64,000 nt of DNA. Source: Argopecten irradians. Lineage: Eukaryota; Mollusca; Bivalvia; Pectinida; Pectinidae. A program made the translations under genes and the position numbers. Below, one piece after another: positions 10,601 through 22,695 of this stretch; position 1 is the first letter of the stretch; each line of letters starts with the position of its first letter. Below the pieces are notes generated by a model. That model made no database searches, was not told where the DNA came from, and saw nothing but the letters and a program-made list of their open reading frames with translations. The stretch spans positions 27,320,952-27,384,951 of the forward strand of contig NC_091140.1 of the NCBI RefSeq assembly GCF_041381155.1, in the 5' to 3' direction.

Positions 10601-12174
10601 ATGCACAACTAGGGCCCTAGGGGAACCTACATATGAATTTTGAGACAGATCCCTTCAGTACTTTCTGAGAAATAGCGATAACAAACTTTGAATATAAAAA
10701 TCCAAGATGGCTGCCTGGCAGCAATTTTGCTGACCGATCGGTCCCAAAATGCAATATGCACAACTAGGGCCCTAGGGGAACCTACATATGAATTTTGAGA
10801 CAGATCCCTTCAGTACTTTCTGAGAAATAGCGATAACAAACTTTGAATAACAAAATCAAAGATGGCTGCCTGGCGGCCATCTTGTTTTTCCGATCAGCCT
10901 CAAAATCTGTATGGCACAACTAGGGACCAAGGGTACCCTCCATGTGAAGTTTGAACAAAATTCCTTCAGTAGTTCTCAAGAAATATTGATAACAAACTTC
11001 AACTGCCAAAATCAAAGATGGCTGCCTGGCGGCCATCTTGTTTTTCTGATCAGCCTCAAAATCTGTATGGCACAACTGGGGACCAAGGGTAACCTCCATG
11101 TGAAGTTTGAACAAAATCCCTTCAGTAGTTCTCAAGAAATATCGATAACAAACTTGAACTGCCAAAATCAAAGATGGCTGCCTGGCAGCCATCTTGTTTT
11201 TCCGATCAGCCTCAAAATCTGTATGGCACAACTAGGGACCAAGGGTAACCTCCATGTGAAGTTTAAACAAAATCCCTTCAGTAGTTCTCAAGAAATATCG
11301 ATAACAAACTTTAACTGCCAAAATCAAAGATGGCTGCCTGGCGGCCATCTTGTTTTTCCGATCAGCCTCAAAATCTGTATGGCACAACTGGGGACCAAGG
11401 GTACCCTCCATGTGAAGTTTGAACAAAATTCCTTCAGCAGTTCTCAAGAAATATTGATAACAAACTTCAACTGCCAAAATCAAAGATGGCTGCCTGGCGG
11501 CCATCTTTTTTTTCCGATCAGCCTCAAAATCTGTATGGCACAACTAGGGACCAAGGGTAACCTCCATGTGAAGTTTGAACAAAATCCCTTCAGTAGTTCT
11601 CAAGAAATATCGATAACAAACTTTAACTGCCAAAATCAAAGATGGCTGCCTGGCGGCCATCTTGTTTTTCCGATCAGCCTCAAAATCTGTATGGCACAAC
11701 TAGGGACCAAGGGTAACCTCCATGTGAAGTTTGAACAAAATCCCTTCAGTAGTTCTCAAGAAATATCGATAACAAACTTCAACTGCCAAAATCAAAGATG
11801 GCTGCCTGGCGGCCATCTTGTTTTTCCGATCAGCCTCAAAATCTGTATGGCACAAATATGGACCAAGGGTAACCTCCATGTGAAGTTTGAACAAAATCCC
11901 TTCAGTAGTTCTCAAGAAATATCGATAACAAACTTTAACTGCCAAAATCAAAGATGGCTGCCTGGCGGCCATCTTGTTTTTCCGATCAGCCTCAAAATCT
12001 GTATGGCACAAATATGGACCAAGGGGACCCTCCATGTGAAGTTTGAACAATATCCCTGCAGCAGTTTTTAAGAAATAGTGATAACAAGCATTGTTTACGG
12101 ACGGACGATGGACGACGGACCACGGACGCAGGGCGATTTGAATAGCCCACCATCTGATGATGGTGGGCTAAAAA
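7666..12174. mobile_element. Long composite satellite-bearing element
   Basis: Starts with TCAAGAGGCCCATGGGGCTT after an A-run and ends in the hairpin AGCCCACCATC-TGAT-GATGGTGGGCT plus A5. Order inside: unique ~200-bp head; ~4 units of ~125 bp (8010-8500); ~12 units of ~150 bp (8510-10400) with many scattered indels; ~10 units of 156 bp (10405-12090) each with AAGATGGCTGCCTGGCGGCC and ACTAGGGACCAAGGGTAACC; then an ACGGACGGACGATGG-rich tail. The same head and unit types in the same order in 5216-7311 show it is a family. No transposase or reverse transcriptase is visible. Confidence 0.7.
10405..12090. repeat. 156-bp tandem array (52-codon period)
   Basis: About ten units of 156 bp; ATGGCACAACT recurs at 10911, 11067, 11223 and so on. 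The first three units are diverged (ACCGATCGGTCCC variants). Because 156 is divisible by three, a 386-codon frame stays open on the plus strand (10911-12071) and shorter ones on the minus strand. I read these as repeat artefacts, not a gene. Confidence 0.9.
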
Positions 12175-13270
12175 GCTTTGGTTCTTCAAAGTTGAATGTG
12201 TTGCAGATGCATCTAATGAGGTTGTGATAGTCAGTGACTTCTTAGATACCTGGTAATTACAAGACTAATTTTTGACAAGTCAATGTTAATCCGACATTTT
12301 AATTCTATCCATCTATCCTGTTACATTTATTTACTTAAACAAAGTCAGACATGTTAATAATTCAAAGTCTGCATATCAAAAAATGGTTAAGATAAAATAT
12401 GCTGTAATTTAAATTAATTCAGATAAAAAGTTTTTGATGAGTGTCCCTCAATACCAAAAATTACACTGTTCTAGGTGCATTCTGCCCATTGCTTTGCATT
12501 ACCATATGGAGACACACAGAAATACTGTGGATTCCCAAATCATGCAGTCAACCCTGTAGCCATTGCACCAGGACCCTTTTACTGGTGGTTTACTTTAAAT
12601 AGCTTTATTATATTAATAGGACAAAATAGAACCACACCAATGAAGTTGAGATACTCACCTGATCGCGTTCCTCTGGGTTGATGGTACCATTCTCCAGGAG
12701 GTTGATGGTACTAGTCAGGTCTCCCTTACTGATACTGTCCCATAGGAGCTGAGTCTTAAACGTCCCCATGTTTAATACTGTCCTTGTATCCTCACAGCTT
12801 TACCACCACACTGTCCTTCTTACGTCCCATCCATCCCTGACGTCCTCACCTAAATAAGATGGTTTAAATGGTGTTAAACAGGAACAGATTATGTCTGATA
12901 TATCACTGGCGTCTACACCTTTTAAAAAAAATGGTATAAATGGTGTTTATCAGGAACAGATTATATCCAATATATCACTGGTATCTTCGCCTTTAAACAA
13001 AATAGTTTAAATGGTGTTTACCAGGTACAAATTAAGGTATGTCATTTTTTGAAGTTTAGAGCACTTCACATGAATCTTGTATAATACACAAATCCCCTGA
13101 GGAAACGTTCTTGTGTTTCTTCACATAATCTGGTAATGACTTGTGTATATCTGTCGTTGTATCACCTACTGGCTGGAGGATGCATTTATTGTAGTACAGT
13201 GTGGAGACATTCTACAGATGCTGAATTATGCACTGATGTGTTCTCACATAGCAGACTAATGAACATGTAA
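12175..13270. repeat. Duplicated segment, copy B
   Basis: Uninterrupted version of 4428-5215 plus 7312-7665, carrying the intact Kidins220 first exon. The start aaaaagctttggttcttcaaag matches aaaaagctatgggtcttcaaag at 4428, and the end gtaaaaaaaa matches 7658-7666. Confidence 0.85.
12659..12769 (-). CDS. KIDINS220: Kidins220/ARMS, first coding exon (intact copy)
   Basis: Thirty-seven codons from ATG to a GTGAGT donor, reading MGTFKTQLLWDSISKGDLTS and then TINLLENGTINPEERDQ. The ATG context is AAACATGG (A at -3, G at +4), and an in-frame TAA lies 12 codons upstream at 12800-12802, so this start is well supported unless an upstream splice acceptor intervenes. Its place and length match the short leader before the first ankyrin repeat in Kidins220, including the ER(D/N) just before NG(R/Q)T. 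It is phase 0 and joins exon 2 as ...PEERDQ-NGRTFL. A frameshifted second copy lies at 4945-5056. Together the six exons give 201 residues. Confidence 0.8.
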
Positions 13271-15104
13271 AAAAAACCCAGATTTATCCATTATCTAAGC
13301 CGACACGTAACATGGAGTTTTTCTCATTGCTATTACCATACCGCAGCCTCCAAAAACATACAGACATTCACACATAACACACAAGAGAGATTGACCGTCC
13401 TTAATGACCACAGTCATTAATATGACATTAATCACCCATTCAACTGTTCCTCAATAGAAAGCACTTAGAATTACTTATTTCACTTTTGCATTGAAAACAA
13501 GAGGCCCAGATGACCTGTACCCGGCTTAATTAGTATCACAAGTTTTTGGTTAATTAAGGAATTAAAACAGAATGACCACGAGTTGCACCACCCTTGGGGG
13601 GGGGGGGGGGGGGGGGGGGGGATTTCAGTCCAACCTTTTGTACAATTTTACACATCTGTACTGGGCAACTGGTCCACATGGGTTTCCAACTTGCAATCCA
13701 AAGGGTAATACAATGTAGTGGTATGCCAGAATCAGTCCCTTGTAGGGTATCAATTTAATCAATGGATGCATCTATATCTATGTTTTTTAAATCAAATTTT
13801 ACCTTTTTTTCTCTTACTTTGTCAATGTTTAATGCTGAAGACAATATTTCATTCTATGTGTCTCATATGTACTGTCTAACCACAGGGGTTTAAACCTCAA
13901 TGATTTAATCTTATTTTTATAGAAATGAAATCACAATACAACTATATAATGGATTGGACACCAGGAAAGCTGTATATGAAAAAAAACACTGTTATTTGGA
14001 TCACATAGGTCAAGTCAATATATCCGGTCAGCTGACGGATGAAGTCAAGATGTGTGTGAGTTCACATATATCACTTATATCGTAGTTGTACAAAATATCC
14101 TAATAAATTATCCCCCATAACGGGTGATTGTCACACACCGTGGACTTAGCTCAGAGTTTTAGATCACAAAACACTTCATTTTAAACTTAAGCGCATGTAT
14201 GTATGCTATGGCATAAGTCTTAAGCTGCCATGAATATTCAAATACATTATAAATCATACAGTACAATTACAATATATCTGGGAAGTGTATCCTCCAAGTT
14301 TGTTTAACAATTGATCATATGATCTATCATGCTAAACCAAATCTAGATCTACATATCTAATTATTTAATTTACCCATTTTACATTATTCTAAGAATCACT
14401 TCTCAAAACCATGTCAAGATAACTAATTCATAAAATGATATAGGTTTGCAAAAAATGTTTCAATAAATCCCCTTTCCTGAGGATTCTTGAGAAGAATTAA
14501 AACTGACACTTATAGGGTGAAATTAAAAACAGGTGTGATACATCAATCAGCAGCCAATATACTACATAGGTGCATCTGATTATGTATATATATATATACA
14601 TTTTATTTCCTGACAATGAGAGCATTACATAGACTACGGTATAAATACACACATATCCTGTTTATCTCCCGGCTTAAGGCTGCAATTTTCAGTTTTGATT
14701 TAAATAAAATTAATGAAATGTGTTTAGACTCTGAGAAATTAAACTTGATACTTCTGATAAAATATCTTGCTCAACGTGTTTAAATCTCAATAATTTAAAA
14801 ATACTTTTAGTCTTAAAATATAAATACATCCTTTAATCATTAATTAAATCTTATTCCATGTCTGTGGTAAAAAGCCCCAAATTAAATCTTAAAATACACA
14901 TACGGCAAAAAGTTCTCATTACTTAATTTAAAATTCTAGTTAGTATATACAATTTTAAGACCTACTCTAAATAAAGAGTACTTTTCTATTTATAGTTATA
15001 TGTTCTACTTAGTGTAATCACCAGCCTGTACCAAAGAGACAGATTCATAGTATTATACACTTTCTGAATCCTTACATTGTAATAAATATTTATGCATCAA
15101 TTTG
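13271..15104. other. Non-coding stretch upstream of Kidins220 exon 1
   Basis: AT-rich sequence without supportable genes. It holds a CAAGAGGCCCAGATGACCTG element head at 13498, a poly-G run of about 30 at 13593-13621, and a TA run at 14584-14597. A 5' untranslated exon and promoter of Kidins220 may lie here but I could not place them. Confidence 0.5.
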
Positions 15105-15116
15105 CAATAAAAATAC

Positions 15117-15333
15117 TTGGTTTGTTTAGTTTTACGTCCTATTAACAGCCAGGGTCATGTAAGGACGTGCCAGGTTTGTTGGTGGAGGAAAGCCGGAGTA
15201 CCCGGAGAAAAACCACCGGCCAGCGGTCAGTACCTGGCAACTGCCCCACATGGGATTCGAACCCGCATCCCAGAGGTGGAGGGCTTGTGGTAATATGTCG
15301 GGACATCTTAACCACTCGGCCACCGCGGCCCCT
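15117..15333 (-). mobile_element. tRNA-derived SINE with 12-bp target duplications
   Basis: On the minus strand it begins GGGGCCGCGGTGGCCGAGTG (A-box region GTGGCCGAGTGGTTAAG) and contains the B-box GGGTTCGAATCCC. It continues with a central TTTTTCTCCGGGTACTCCGG region and ends GGCTGTTAATAGGACGTAAA with a CAAA-type tail. Identical 12-bp duplications CAATAAAAATAC lie at 15105-15116 and 15334-15345, proving retroposition. The head resembles a Leu- or Ser-type tRNA with a long variable region. The central part resembles the conserved domain of molluscan MetaSINEs as I recall it; that assignment is inference. Confidence 0.92.
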
Positions 15334-15345
15334 CAATAAAAATAC

Positions 15346-17460
15346 AGACAGAATAAAGCGAATCTGGCTAACTGTTATTGATTACAATTATACAACCTTT
15401 TGTAGAATCAGAGCTTGCTAACACCACAAACTGAATAAGAACACACTGACTACCAGGTATATTTGATATTGGCACCAAAAATGATAACCAATGATATTCC
15501 TCCTTTCAACATCTAAGTGATTCACATGGTTATATCGTGCTAACCTTCTAGTTAGGCTGTCATTTCCAAATCATCATTGCATGCTTGCATAAAACATAAA
15601 AATCTGAATATGTACACCACAAATCTTTGAGAAGTCTAACACGAAATAGTTAGAATATATACCTACCTGTGCATTATAACATACAACGGAACGCGGTAGT
15701 GATCTCGCAACAAGGCGATGTCCAATATCTGGGCACACTCAAAGTAACAGTGTTTTACCTTTATGTGCCTAGCCACCAAAACAGGTAGTAAAACGGATAC
15801 CCGGTCACTGTCACATTAACTATTATCTTTTTCACAGTCAACTGTATTTTAGCACTTCAAGGTTAGGATATGTACAGCTGATCCTGTTACCTGGTGGAGG
15901 CAGCCAGGTGAATTCTACGTTCCTGTTGATTCTCAAAATTATCATAAACAAGCAGTTGTATTGTTGTGTATATAGATGGATAGGATTGAATGTTAGCAAA
16001 CAAATATTTAGAGATTAAAAGGTAAATCCCATATTGTATCCAGATCTAGGTCATCTAGTCAGTAGATGCAGTCTCACATTATAAGTGGGCAGATTATCCT
16101 TAAGCTTCTTGAGAATGTGTATACTTTTAATTAAAGTGTAGAACTCACATCTCCTAGTATTGGATGTCTATAGGTGTATTACAAAAACTTTAACTATCAG
16201 TGTCTCTTACAGTAAACTAGATGTCTGTAAGACAAACAAACAGACCCAATGGGCCTGAATCGCTCACTTAGCTGCTATCATGTTATCACAGTCTATGCTA
16301 CAGATAAAGTATCAGCTTTTTCAAGGTCATTCATTTGAACAAACTTGAATAGCTATATTGCTTTGTAGCCATCCATCCTAGCACGCTGCAGGCATACTAT
16401 CAGGTCTCCAGGTCTATTAGTTATTGATAAAAAATTGTTTGAAGTGGATTTGACCCCTGTGACCTTGAATAAATCCCAAGGTCATTCATTTGAAATGTTT
16501 TAGGCCTTCATCACTGCATGCTACAAGTCCAATATCAGGTTTCTAGATATCTCAAGATAGTATAGTATTTCCTAAAATGGTATTGTTAACCTTAGGGTCA
16601 GCCAGAAGTGCAAACCATATTTTATAGACCAATTAATGTATCATTGTATGTAGATCATGATCAGAGACTTGTGTGAATCTTAACATGAATTGCACAAATA
16701 GATAATTGATCATATCACTGTAGGATAGGATAACAAACAAAATTTTATAGTAGTAATCAAAACTCCATCAATACAAAAAATTAGACTAATATTTATTTGT
16801 TTATTATTGCTTTAGAAACATTTTACTTGTCAAATATTCTGTAGAAAGTCTTAAGCCAAACAAGAAACACAAACATGGCCAATATCACTATAGTGTAATA
16901 CAATATTTTCATATTAGATTATCTCCCTCTAGTCTGTATCTATCATAGGGAACACAGCACTATTGATAAAACTCTGTCTTCATGTCATTTCAGCTGTATA
17001 TCTTCATTCTAGTGTAATTACTGTACATATACTTATGTTTGGTGAAATCAAATCTTAGCACAAAATTAATTTTTAGTAAATTAGCACAATGAGGAATTAA
17101 TGCATTTACAAGAATGTGTTCTATTTAAAATTTGCATAAAATACTACTGTGAAATGTGTTGTAATATGACAACCACTCAAATGAATACAGTAACCAGAAT
17201 GGTATATCATCGGATCTTATATATGGCGAGGTTTAATGTAAGGTACATGCTTCCTTACATCTTATTTCAGTTCCCAATTGACCCAATAGCATGTAAAATA
17301 CTTTGTGGAATTCTAGTATGGATAAAAAAAAAGTCAAACACAACTTAGACAATCTTAATATTACAAAGAAAAGATGACTCCACTCTGTAGTAATGTTGTG
17401 GTTAGCATGTTTTACTTAAGTTAGGTAGCATCCTATTTCAGGCCACATACATTATAATAA
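15346..17460. other. Non-coding stretch with a degenerate repeat
   Basis: No gene seen. At 16232 AGACCCAATGGGCCTGAATC begins a degenerate dispersed element with repeated AAGGTCATTCATTTGAA segments, related to the CAAGAGGCCCA heads elsewhere. Open frames here are short and lack splice context. Confidence 0.5.
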
Positions 17461-17464
17461 TTAA

Positions 17465-18284
17465 AGGGACATGAACCTTAAATAATTTGTTCTGTATGCT
17501 TAGATATGGTTTTCAGATGTTTATTGAATATTTTATTACAATGATTGGTTATCTAAAACGACAGGAAAACATGGGGAATACCTACCTCAAAAATGATAAA
17601 AATAGACCGTCATATTCTATTTTTGGAACACAAATTGAAAGCTGGCCGAAAGCGAGGTTATAATGAACAACAAACTTGCTGACATGACAAGGAATATTAG
17701 TTTTCCACATTTTAAGATTATTTTCTTATTTACGATGGTTGACAAATGAAGTTTAAGCCATATTTGTTATAAAACAATTTGTATTTAGCGTAAGAATTAT
17801 AAGTCAAAAGTCAAACGAGACTTTTCATTCGACAGGGCACCACGAAGTGAGGTTCCTGACTTATTGCACATATGTACATCACGCAAGTATAAAGTGGGGA
17901 GTTGCTCCCGTCTCATGCATTTCAGTGATCCATTTATATTTACCTACTTTCCCAATCACGCACGTTACTGACTCATGACGTACACTGTTTTCTATCGGAA
18001 TTTGTTTGTGTTCACTTCAACCACGTTTTTGACCCACCATTTTGTTTACATATGCAGTGCATTGTGGGAGGTCACTAAAGTTCAACACTATATTATCGTT
18101 ACAAAATTCGACTGGGCCAGTTCAAAATACAGAAAGATGGAATTTCCATTATAATTATTTTATTTGACACATTTGCACAAGAATTGATATATATATATAT
18201 TAATTAGTAAGGTATCTGACACCTCTTAAAATTTAAATATGTATTTTACTCAAATTTACATGGTTTATTTAGGTTCATGTCCCT
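17465..18284. mobile_element. TTAA-flanked MITE (AGGGACATGAACC family)
   Basis: Terminal inverted repeats AGGGACATGAACCTTAAATA (left) and AGGGACATGAACCTAAATAA (right, reverse complement) bound an 820-bp AT-rich block. TTAA lies directly outside both ends (17461-17464 and 18285-18288). TTAA target duplication is typical of piggyBac-type transposition. There is no transposase frame, so it is non-autonomous. Confidence 0.85.
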
Positions 18285-18949
18285 TTAAGATTAATTAACT
18301 AACATCAAATTTAATTTAAAATTCTTGTAATACATGTATTATTATACAATACATTATGTATTTCAATTGTCTTAATGTAAAAGAGACACTAAGTAATTTG
18401 ATAAACATGTTATGATAATCACCATGAGAAAAGATTACAGATTAAGTAGTTGATTGAAAAGCATTAAAGAATTATCAAGTTTTTATCATACTTACCTTTT
18501 CCTTATATAATTATATCTTTAAAGCCTTATAATTTAACCATCAGAAAATACTGAACTTCCCTGCCACATATAATGATGTATAAATCCCAGTCGTAGATTA
18601 TGGATATAATCAAAGCATTTAGTACGATTCTACAGCGACACATAGAACATATAGGTGTTCTATTATCAGCTCTTGTGTTTGATTCTAGTGACACCTAGAA
18701 CTTGTGTTATGTGTATTATGATAATGTGGCTATTAGCATTGTTACTCACACATACTGAGGTAATTAATTAGAAGATGACTCTATATAGAACACACATGTA
18801 CCAATGGTACACTCTGACATTCCCACCGTTATCATCAAAAGTGCAGGCAGTAGGTATAGTTATGTACTTTAAGTCAGTCTACCCTAGTGAGTCACATATA
18901 ACACATGTGTTATGTCAAACTGCCTTTTGTCTATTGCCAAGGTGAAATA

Positions 18950-19755
18950 TAGGGCTGCTGCGGTTCACCAGTATATTGGTATATTACAATGCACCATAAA
19001 AAAATATTGTACCACAATACAGTTCATTTGTACCGGTTTTTTAACGATTATTTTTTCCTAGTATCATAATTTCATTGATTTGATATGATTAAAATGTCAT
19101 GTAATAAAAACAACAAATCAGCAAGCCGTATTTGTTTTCCTTTCCAATAATATGAAGCCATGTATCGCTTTCATTATCATTCGATTCTGATGTCGGTTAA
19201 ATGCTTGTAACTAACGTCTATAATGTTCAAGTGATTCAAACATTTGCATGACATTGAATATAAACAATATGGCATTAGGCTAGTTTCTGAAATATTATCA
19301 AGCTGATTCGCTGCATCGATCAACAATACCAGAAGAATTCTCGAAACACATTAATAAAAAACCCATTGAAGATATGAATTTACACATGGCTTCATCACCC
19401 ACCACCATTTTCGAATTCCTACACATGTGTCAAAACATAATTGCAAGTCGATCGGTCCTTTGAAGATTAATCATGATTATAAGCTTATTTTGCCAGGACA
19501 AATGTACGTTAATCTGTTTGTTATTTAGGGACAAAATTGATATGTTAATAACGTCAGACACTCTCATCAAGATCGCATTGGAGCATTTTTGTTACTCAGC
19601 AACACGATTAACCTTTAAAGGTTCATTTTATTATGGAATATATATACAAAATTAACACCATTTATGTTCAGGTCAAAATATTGCAATACATCACAATACA
19701 GCTGTTGTGTATCACAATATATAATGGTCGTTTCTGCCATATCGTGGCAGCCCTA
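18950..19755. mobile_element. hAT-type MITE with 8-bp target duplications
   Basis: Terminal inverted repeats TAGGGCTGC (left) and GCAGCCCTA (right) with exact 8-bp duplications GTGAAATA at 18942-18949 and 19756-19763. An 8-bp duplication and TAGGGCTGC...ATCG-like ends are hallmarks of hAT elements. Subterminal CAATAT / ATATTG motifs occur near both ends. The interior has no transposase frame. Open frames at 19473-19853 lie within or overlap this element and are not genes. Confidence 0.9.
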
Positions 19756-20010
19756 GTGAAATATTTACATTTACTTGTCACTTCAACTATATATAAACTA
19801 AAGGCAAAGTGGAGTATATGACTGTATATAACTGCCACCCAAAACGTGGCCATTATGACGTCACTAATGTTGAAGTGGTGACGTCAACTGATCACCGTCA
19901 AAATGGCTGTTCCATCTTGTGGATTAAATCGTCGTTACGGTTTTCCTGATCTACTATAGCTTAAACAATTTTAATACAGAGACCATAAAATGAGTTAATA
20001 ATGTAAATAT

Positions 20011-20174
20011 AAGCATTGAACTATCTTCCTATGCCATCTATGGTCTATATTTATAGATGCCAGAGCTTTGCAGAAAATCATCTCATAATGTGCTAGCGCC
20101 CATTATGAAGATTGTCTGCAAAGCTCTGGTATCTATATAGACCATAGATGCCATAGAAAGTTAGTTTAATGCTT
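20011..20174. repeat. Foldback element
   Basis: Arms of ~65 bp: AAGCATTGAACTATCTTCCT...TAGATGCCAGAGCTTTGCAG on the left pairs with CTGCAAAGCTCTGGTATCTA...AGTTAGTTTAATGCTT on the right, around a ~35-bp loop. Arm similarity is high with a few mismatches. Likely a small inverted-repeat MITE. Confidence 0.8.
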
Positions 20175-21280
20175 AAATAATCACAATATACATGTACATG
20201 TATTGTTCACTACCAAATTACTTCCTACAAAGACAAAGATGATGTACATCTTTTAAGTGACTGCTTACAAAACTAATAGAATAATGAAACCAAATAGTAT
20301 TGTCAAAATTTCACAGAAGTATAAGGTTGCATGTACATGTGAATATTGGTCGGCTGTACGTACTTCATTTTAAATCTCTCTCTAAAGGATCGATCCAGTG
20401 ATGAGCCCAAATTGCTGACCTGTCATAAGGTGACCTCAGCCAATACCATAGACTATATATACCCAGTATGTTTTTGTCCAAACAGGCTATGGAATAAACA
20501 CATGGTTTTCACTGACGCTGGTTTTCTGTATCTTCTGCGCATGTCTCTGACGCAAACAAAATAGCCCAAGGACTCCCAAAATAAAATGATGGCACTCAAT
20601 GTGAAATCACTGAAATGGTAGTGTTGAGAATCGGTTGAAATTTCATGATCGATCATCAGTTTTGTGTAACCAATCGAACACTGACATTACTAGGTAGTGC
20701 TTATGTCTTCTTCAATTCGTTTAGACACTTGCATTTGATATTTAAGATGATATGAGCGACAACACACACAACCAACTGATTGTGACAAGTTTTCTTTGGC
20801 ATTTCTTGCATGTTTTATTGACCTGCTAATTACACACTTTTTTTTACTGTGATGTCAGGAAATTCCGACTAAACTCAATTACAGATTTCTTACTTGATTA
20901 ATTGGTCAAACACCTTAAACCAACGATACTCAACGAACTTGATTTAACAAAACAACACTATCTAATGGTAATTAAAATGAAAAGTTACGTGAAAATCAAA
21001 TCAACCGCAAGTAACATTTAGCATTTTGGAATATTTTTTATGACAGAGTAAGATTACCTGAGCATACAATTGGCAGTAATTTTATCAAAATGGACTCCCA
21101 TATGTTAGTACCAAGGTATGTGAATTTCCAATCAAGGAGTTCAGGGACCCTCAAAGTCAAAACTTGAGGGAAATCCTGCAATAATAGGTCTCAAGCTCAC
21201 TTACCAATAGTTATTGACTTCAGGCTGTTAACATATTTAGATTATTGTGACCTTGTATGAGGCTAATTATGGTGTATCAA

Positions 21281-21329
21281 GATAGGTGTACAAAACTCCT
21301 GTATGGTGTATATGTTTTGTACACCTATC
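21281..21329. repeat. Perfect 16-bp stem hairpin
   Basis: GATAGGTGTACAAAAC at 21281-21296 is the exact reverse complement of GTTTTGTACACCTATC at 21314-21329, with a 17-base loop. It could be a tiny foldback element or a structured RNA site; no neighbouring gene explains it. Confidence 0.7.
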
Positions 21330-22552
21330 ATCAATAAAGACTCATTTTATAATCATGATTGCTGTTATCAGGTTATAAAGGGCCTGCTTTTGATGAATAC
21401 ATGAAATATTGTAGATGAAGATATTACTAACCCAGGGTATATACCAAGTTTTAAAAGTCATATTTACAATGTTGCTTGTTGTACACCTAGAATTATTAAT
21501 ATTTCATTATGCCAGTTAAAAAATGGAGTCAGTAATTCAAATTTTGACAGAATAAATGATCATTTAATTAATTGATAGTGTTCATAATGAAGACATCAAT
21601 CATTTCTTTTCCTACTGTCCATATCACTAAAACCATAAGATTTTTTTTCTTCATTTCTAACAGGATTGGCCAATAATGCATGGCTCAATATATTAACAAA
21701 GTTAGCTTAATACTTTCTGCTTATCACAATTTAAAATTATTTTAGATATGTTTCAAAATTAACACTAATATTTTGGATGTGGTCAGATTTTGCTTATTTG
21801 ACAATTGATACGAAAGTGCCAAAATTTAAATTGCCCCCACACCAAAATTTGACTATATATATATATATGTAGAAGTTCGGGATCATTATCAGCGAAGTAA
21901 AGGAATGCTTTCCAGTTTCCACTTTGACTAGGATGTGTTGTATTTAGTTATAATATTATTCAGCTGTACTGTATAGGTAGTGGCTTCCAAATATTAAATA
22001 ACAAGCTTATAACCACTCAATTCTTCTTGTCAGTGTGTCTGTATGTCTCCTTTATCTGGCCCAATTAAGGACATTGCTGAATGTTGAATTGTTGGCAGTG
22101 GATGTGTACTTTAAATGAAATTAACTGGCTAACAAGGCTGATCATGGCATTGTTTCCCGTGTATTAAAAAGATTAGGATAGCGACGATCCGACATGCCTA
22201 TGGTCATTCAGACAAGTTTCGTTCTACAGACTACCTGGCTATAGACCGTTCAGAAGTATAAATCGTACCCGGTTCTGTACGATTAGGACGAATGTAATGC
22301 ATGATTATGACATGACAAAGACAACTGAAAGACGTCTCTCATGATCATGGAGAGCAGCTAGGTCCGAAGTGCACTAAGTCCTAGACTTAATGGAACTTAA
22401 GGAAATGTAGTTTACAATTATAGACATACCTTTCCTGAAGTTAACCAATCAAATCGCCTTTTAGTTTCGTTTTTCTAATTCAAAATGCACAGCATTTGTG
22501 TTTCTGTGAAGTCCAAGTCCAAGCCAGCCTCTCACACTAAATGTAGTTTCAA

Positions 22553-22590
22553 TACGCATGCGCAGTGAAAATTGAATGCCGACTTCCGTC
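22553..22590 (+). promoter_or_regulatory. NRF1- and ETS-like promoter motifs of the POLR1D-like gene
   Basis: ACGCATGCGCAG at 22553-22564 fits the NRF1 consensus, and ACTTCCG at 22582-22588 fits an ETS core on the minus strand. They lie 85-120 bp before the ATG at 22673, and no TATA box is seen in the same stretch. This is the usual layout of a broadly expressed gene. The factor assignment is inference from consensus motifs. Confidence 0.5.
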
Positions 22591-22672
22591 AACAAACCGT
22601 GAACAAAGTTTACACTGATGCACGCCGTTTGGACAACATCGAAGTAGGCCTACATGGATATAGTGAATCACG

Positions 22673-22695
22673 ATGGACGAAGAAGCTCTTGAACG
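22673..22695 (+). CDS. POLR1D isoform 2-like protein, exon 1
   Basis: ATG plus 23 bases encoding MDEEALE and the first two bases of Arg, ending at a GTAGGC donor. The acidic MDEEALER start matches the MEEDQELERK-type start shared by the two vertebrate POLR1D products (family knowledge). In vertebrates the RPAC2 subunit of RNA polymerases I and III shares this first exon. I did not find RPAC2 body exons downstream in the window, so sharing is possible but not shown. Confidence 0.75.

Larger units (their letters stand above)
19764..22552. other. Non-coding stretch with foldbacks
   Basis: No supportable gene. It holds the foldback at 20011-20174 and the hairpin at 21281-21329 listed separately, plus scattered AT-rich simple repeats such as TATATATATATATG near 21855. 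Short open frames at 20346-20656 lack splice or homology support. Confidence 0.5.

Noticed and set aside
10911..12071. 386-residue protein
   Set aside because: 52-residue perfect-period repeat from a 156-bp satellite, with frames also open on the opposite strand and no start context.
15285..15333. Functional tRNA gene
   Set aside because: A- and B-box sequences are present, but the body continues into SINE domains and lacks a complete acceptor stem; it is a retroposed derivative.
15132..15336. Short proteins over the SINE
   Set aside because: The sequence is a tRNA-derived SINE with clear target duplications.
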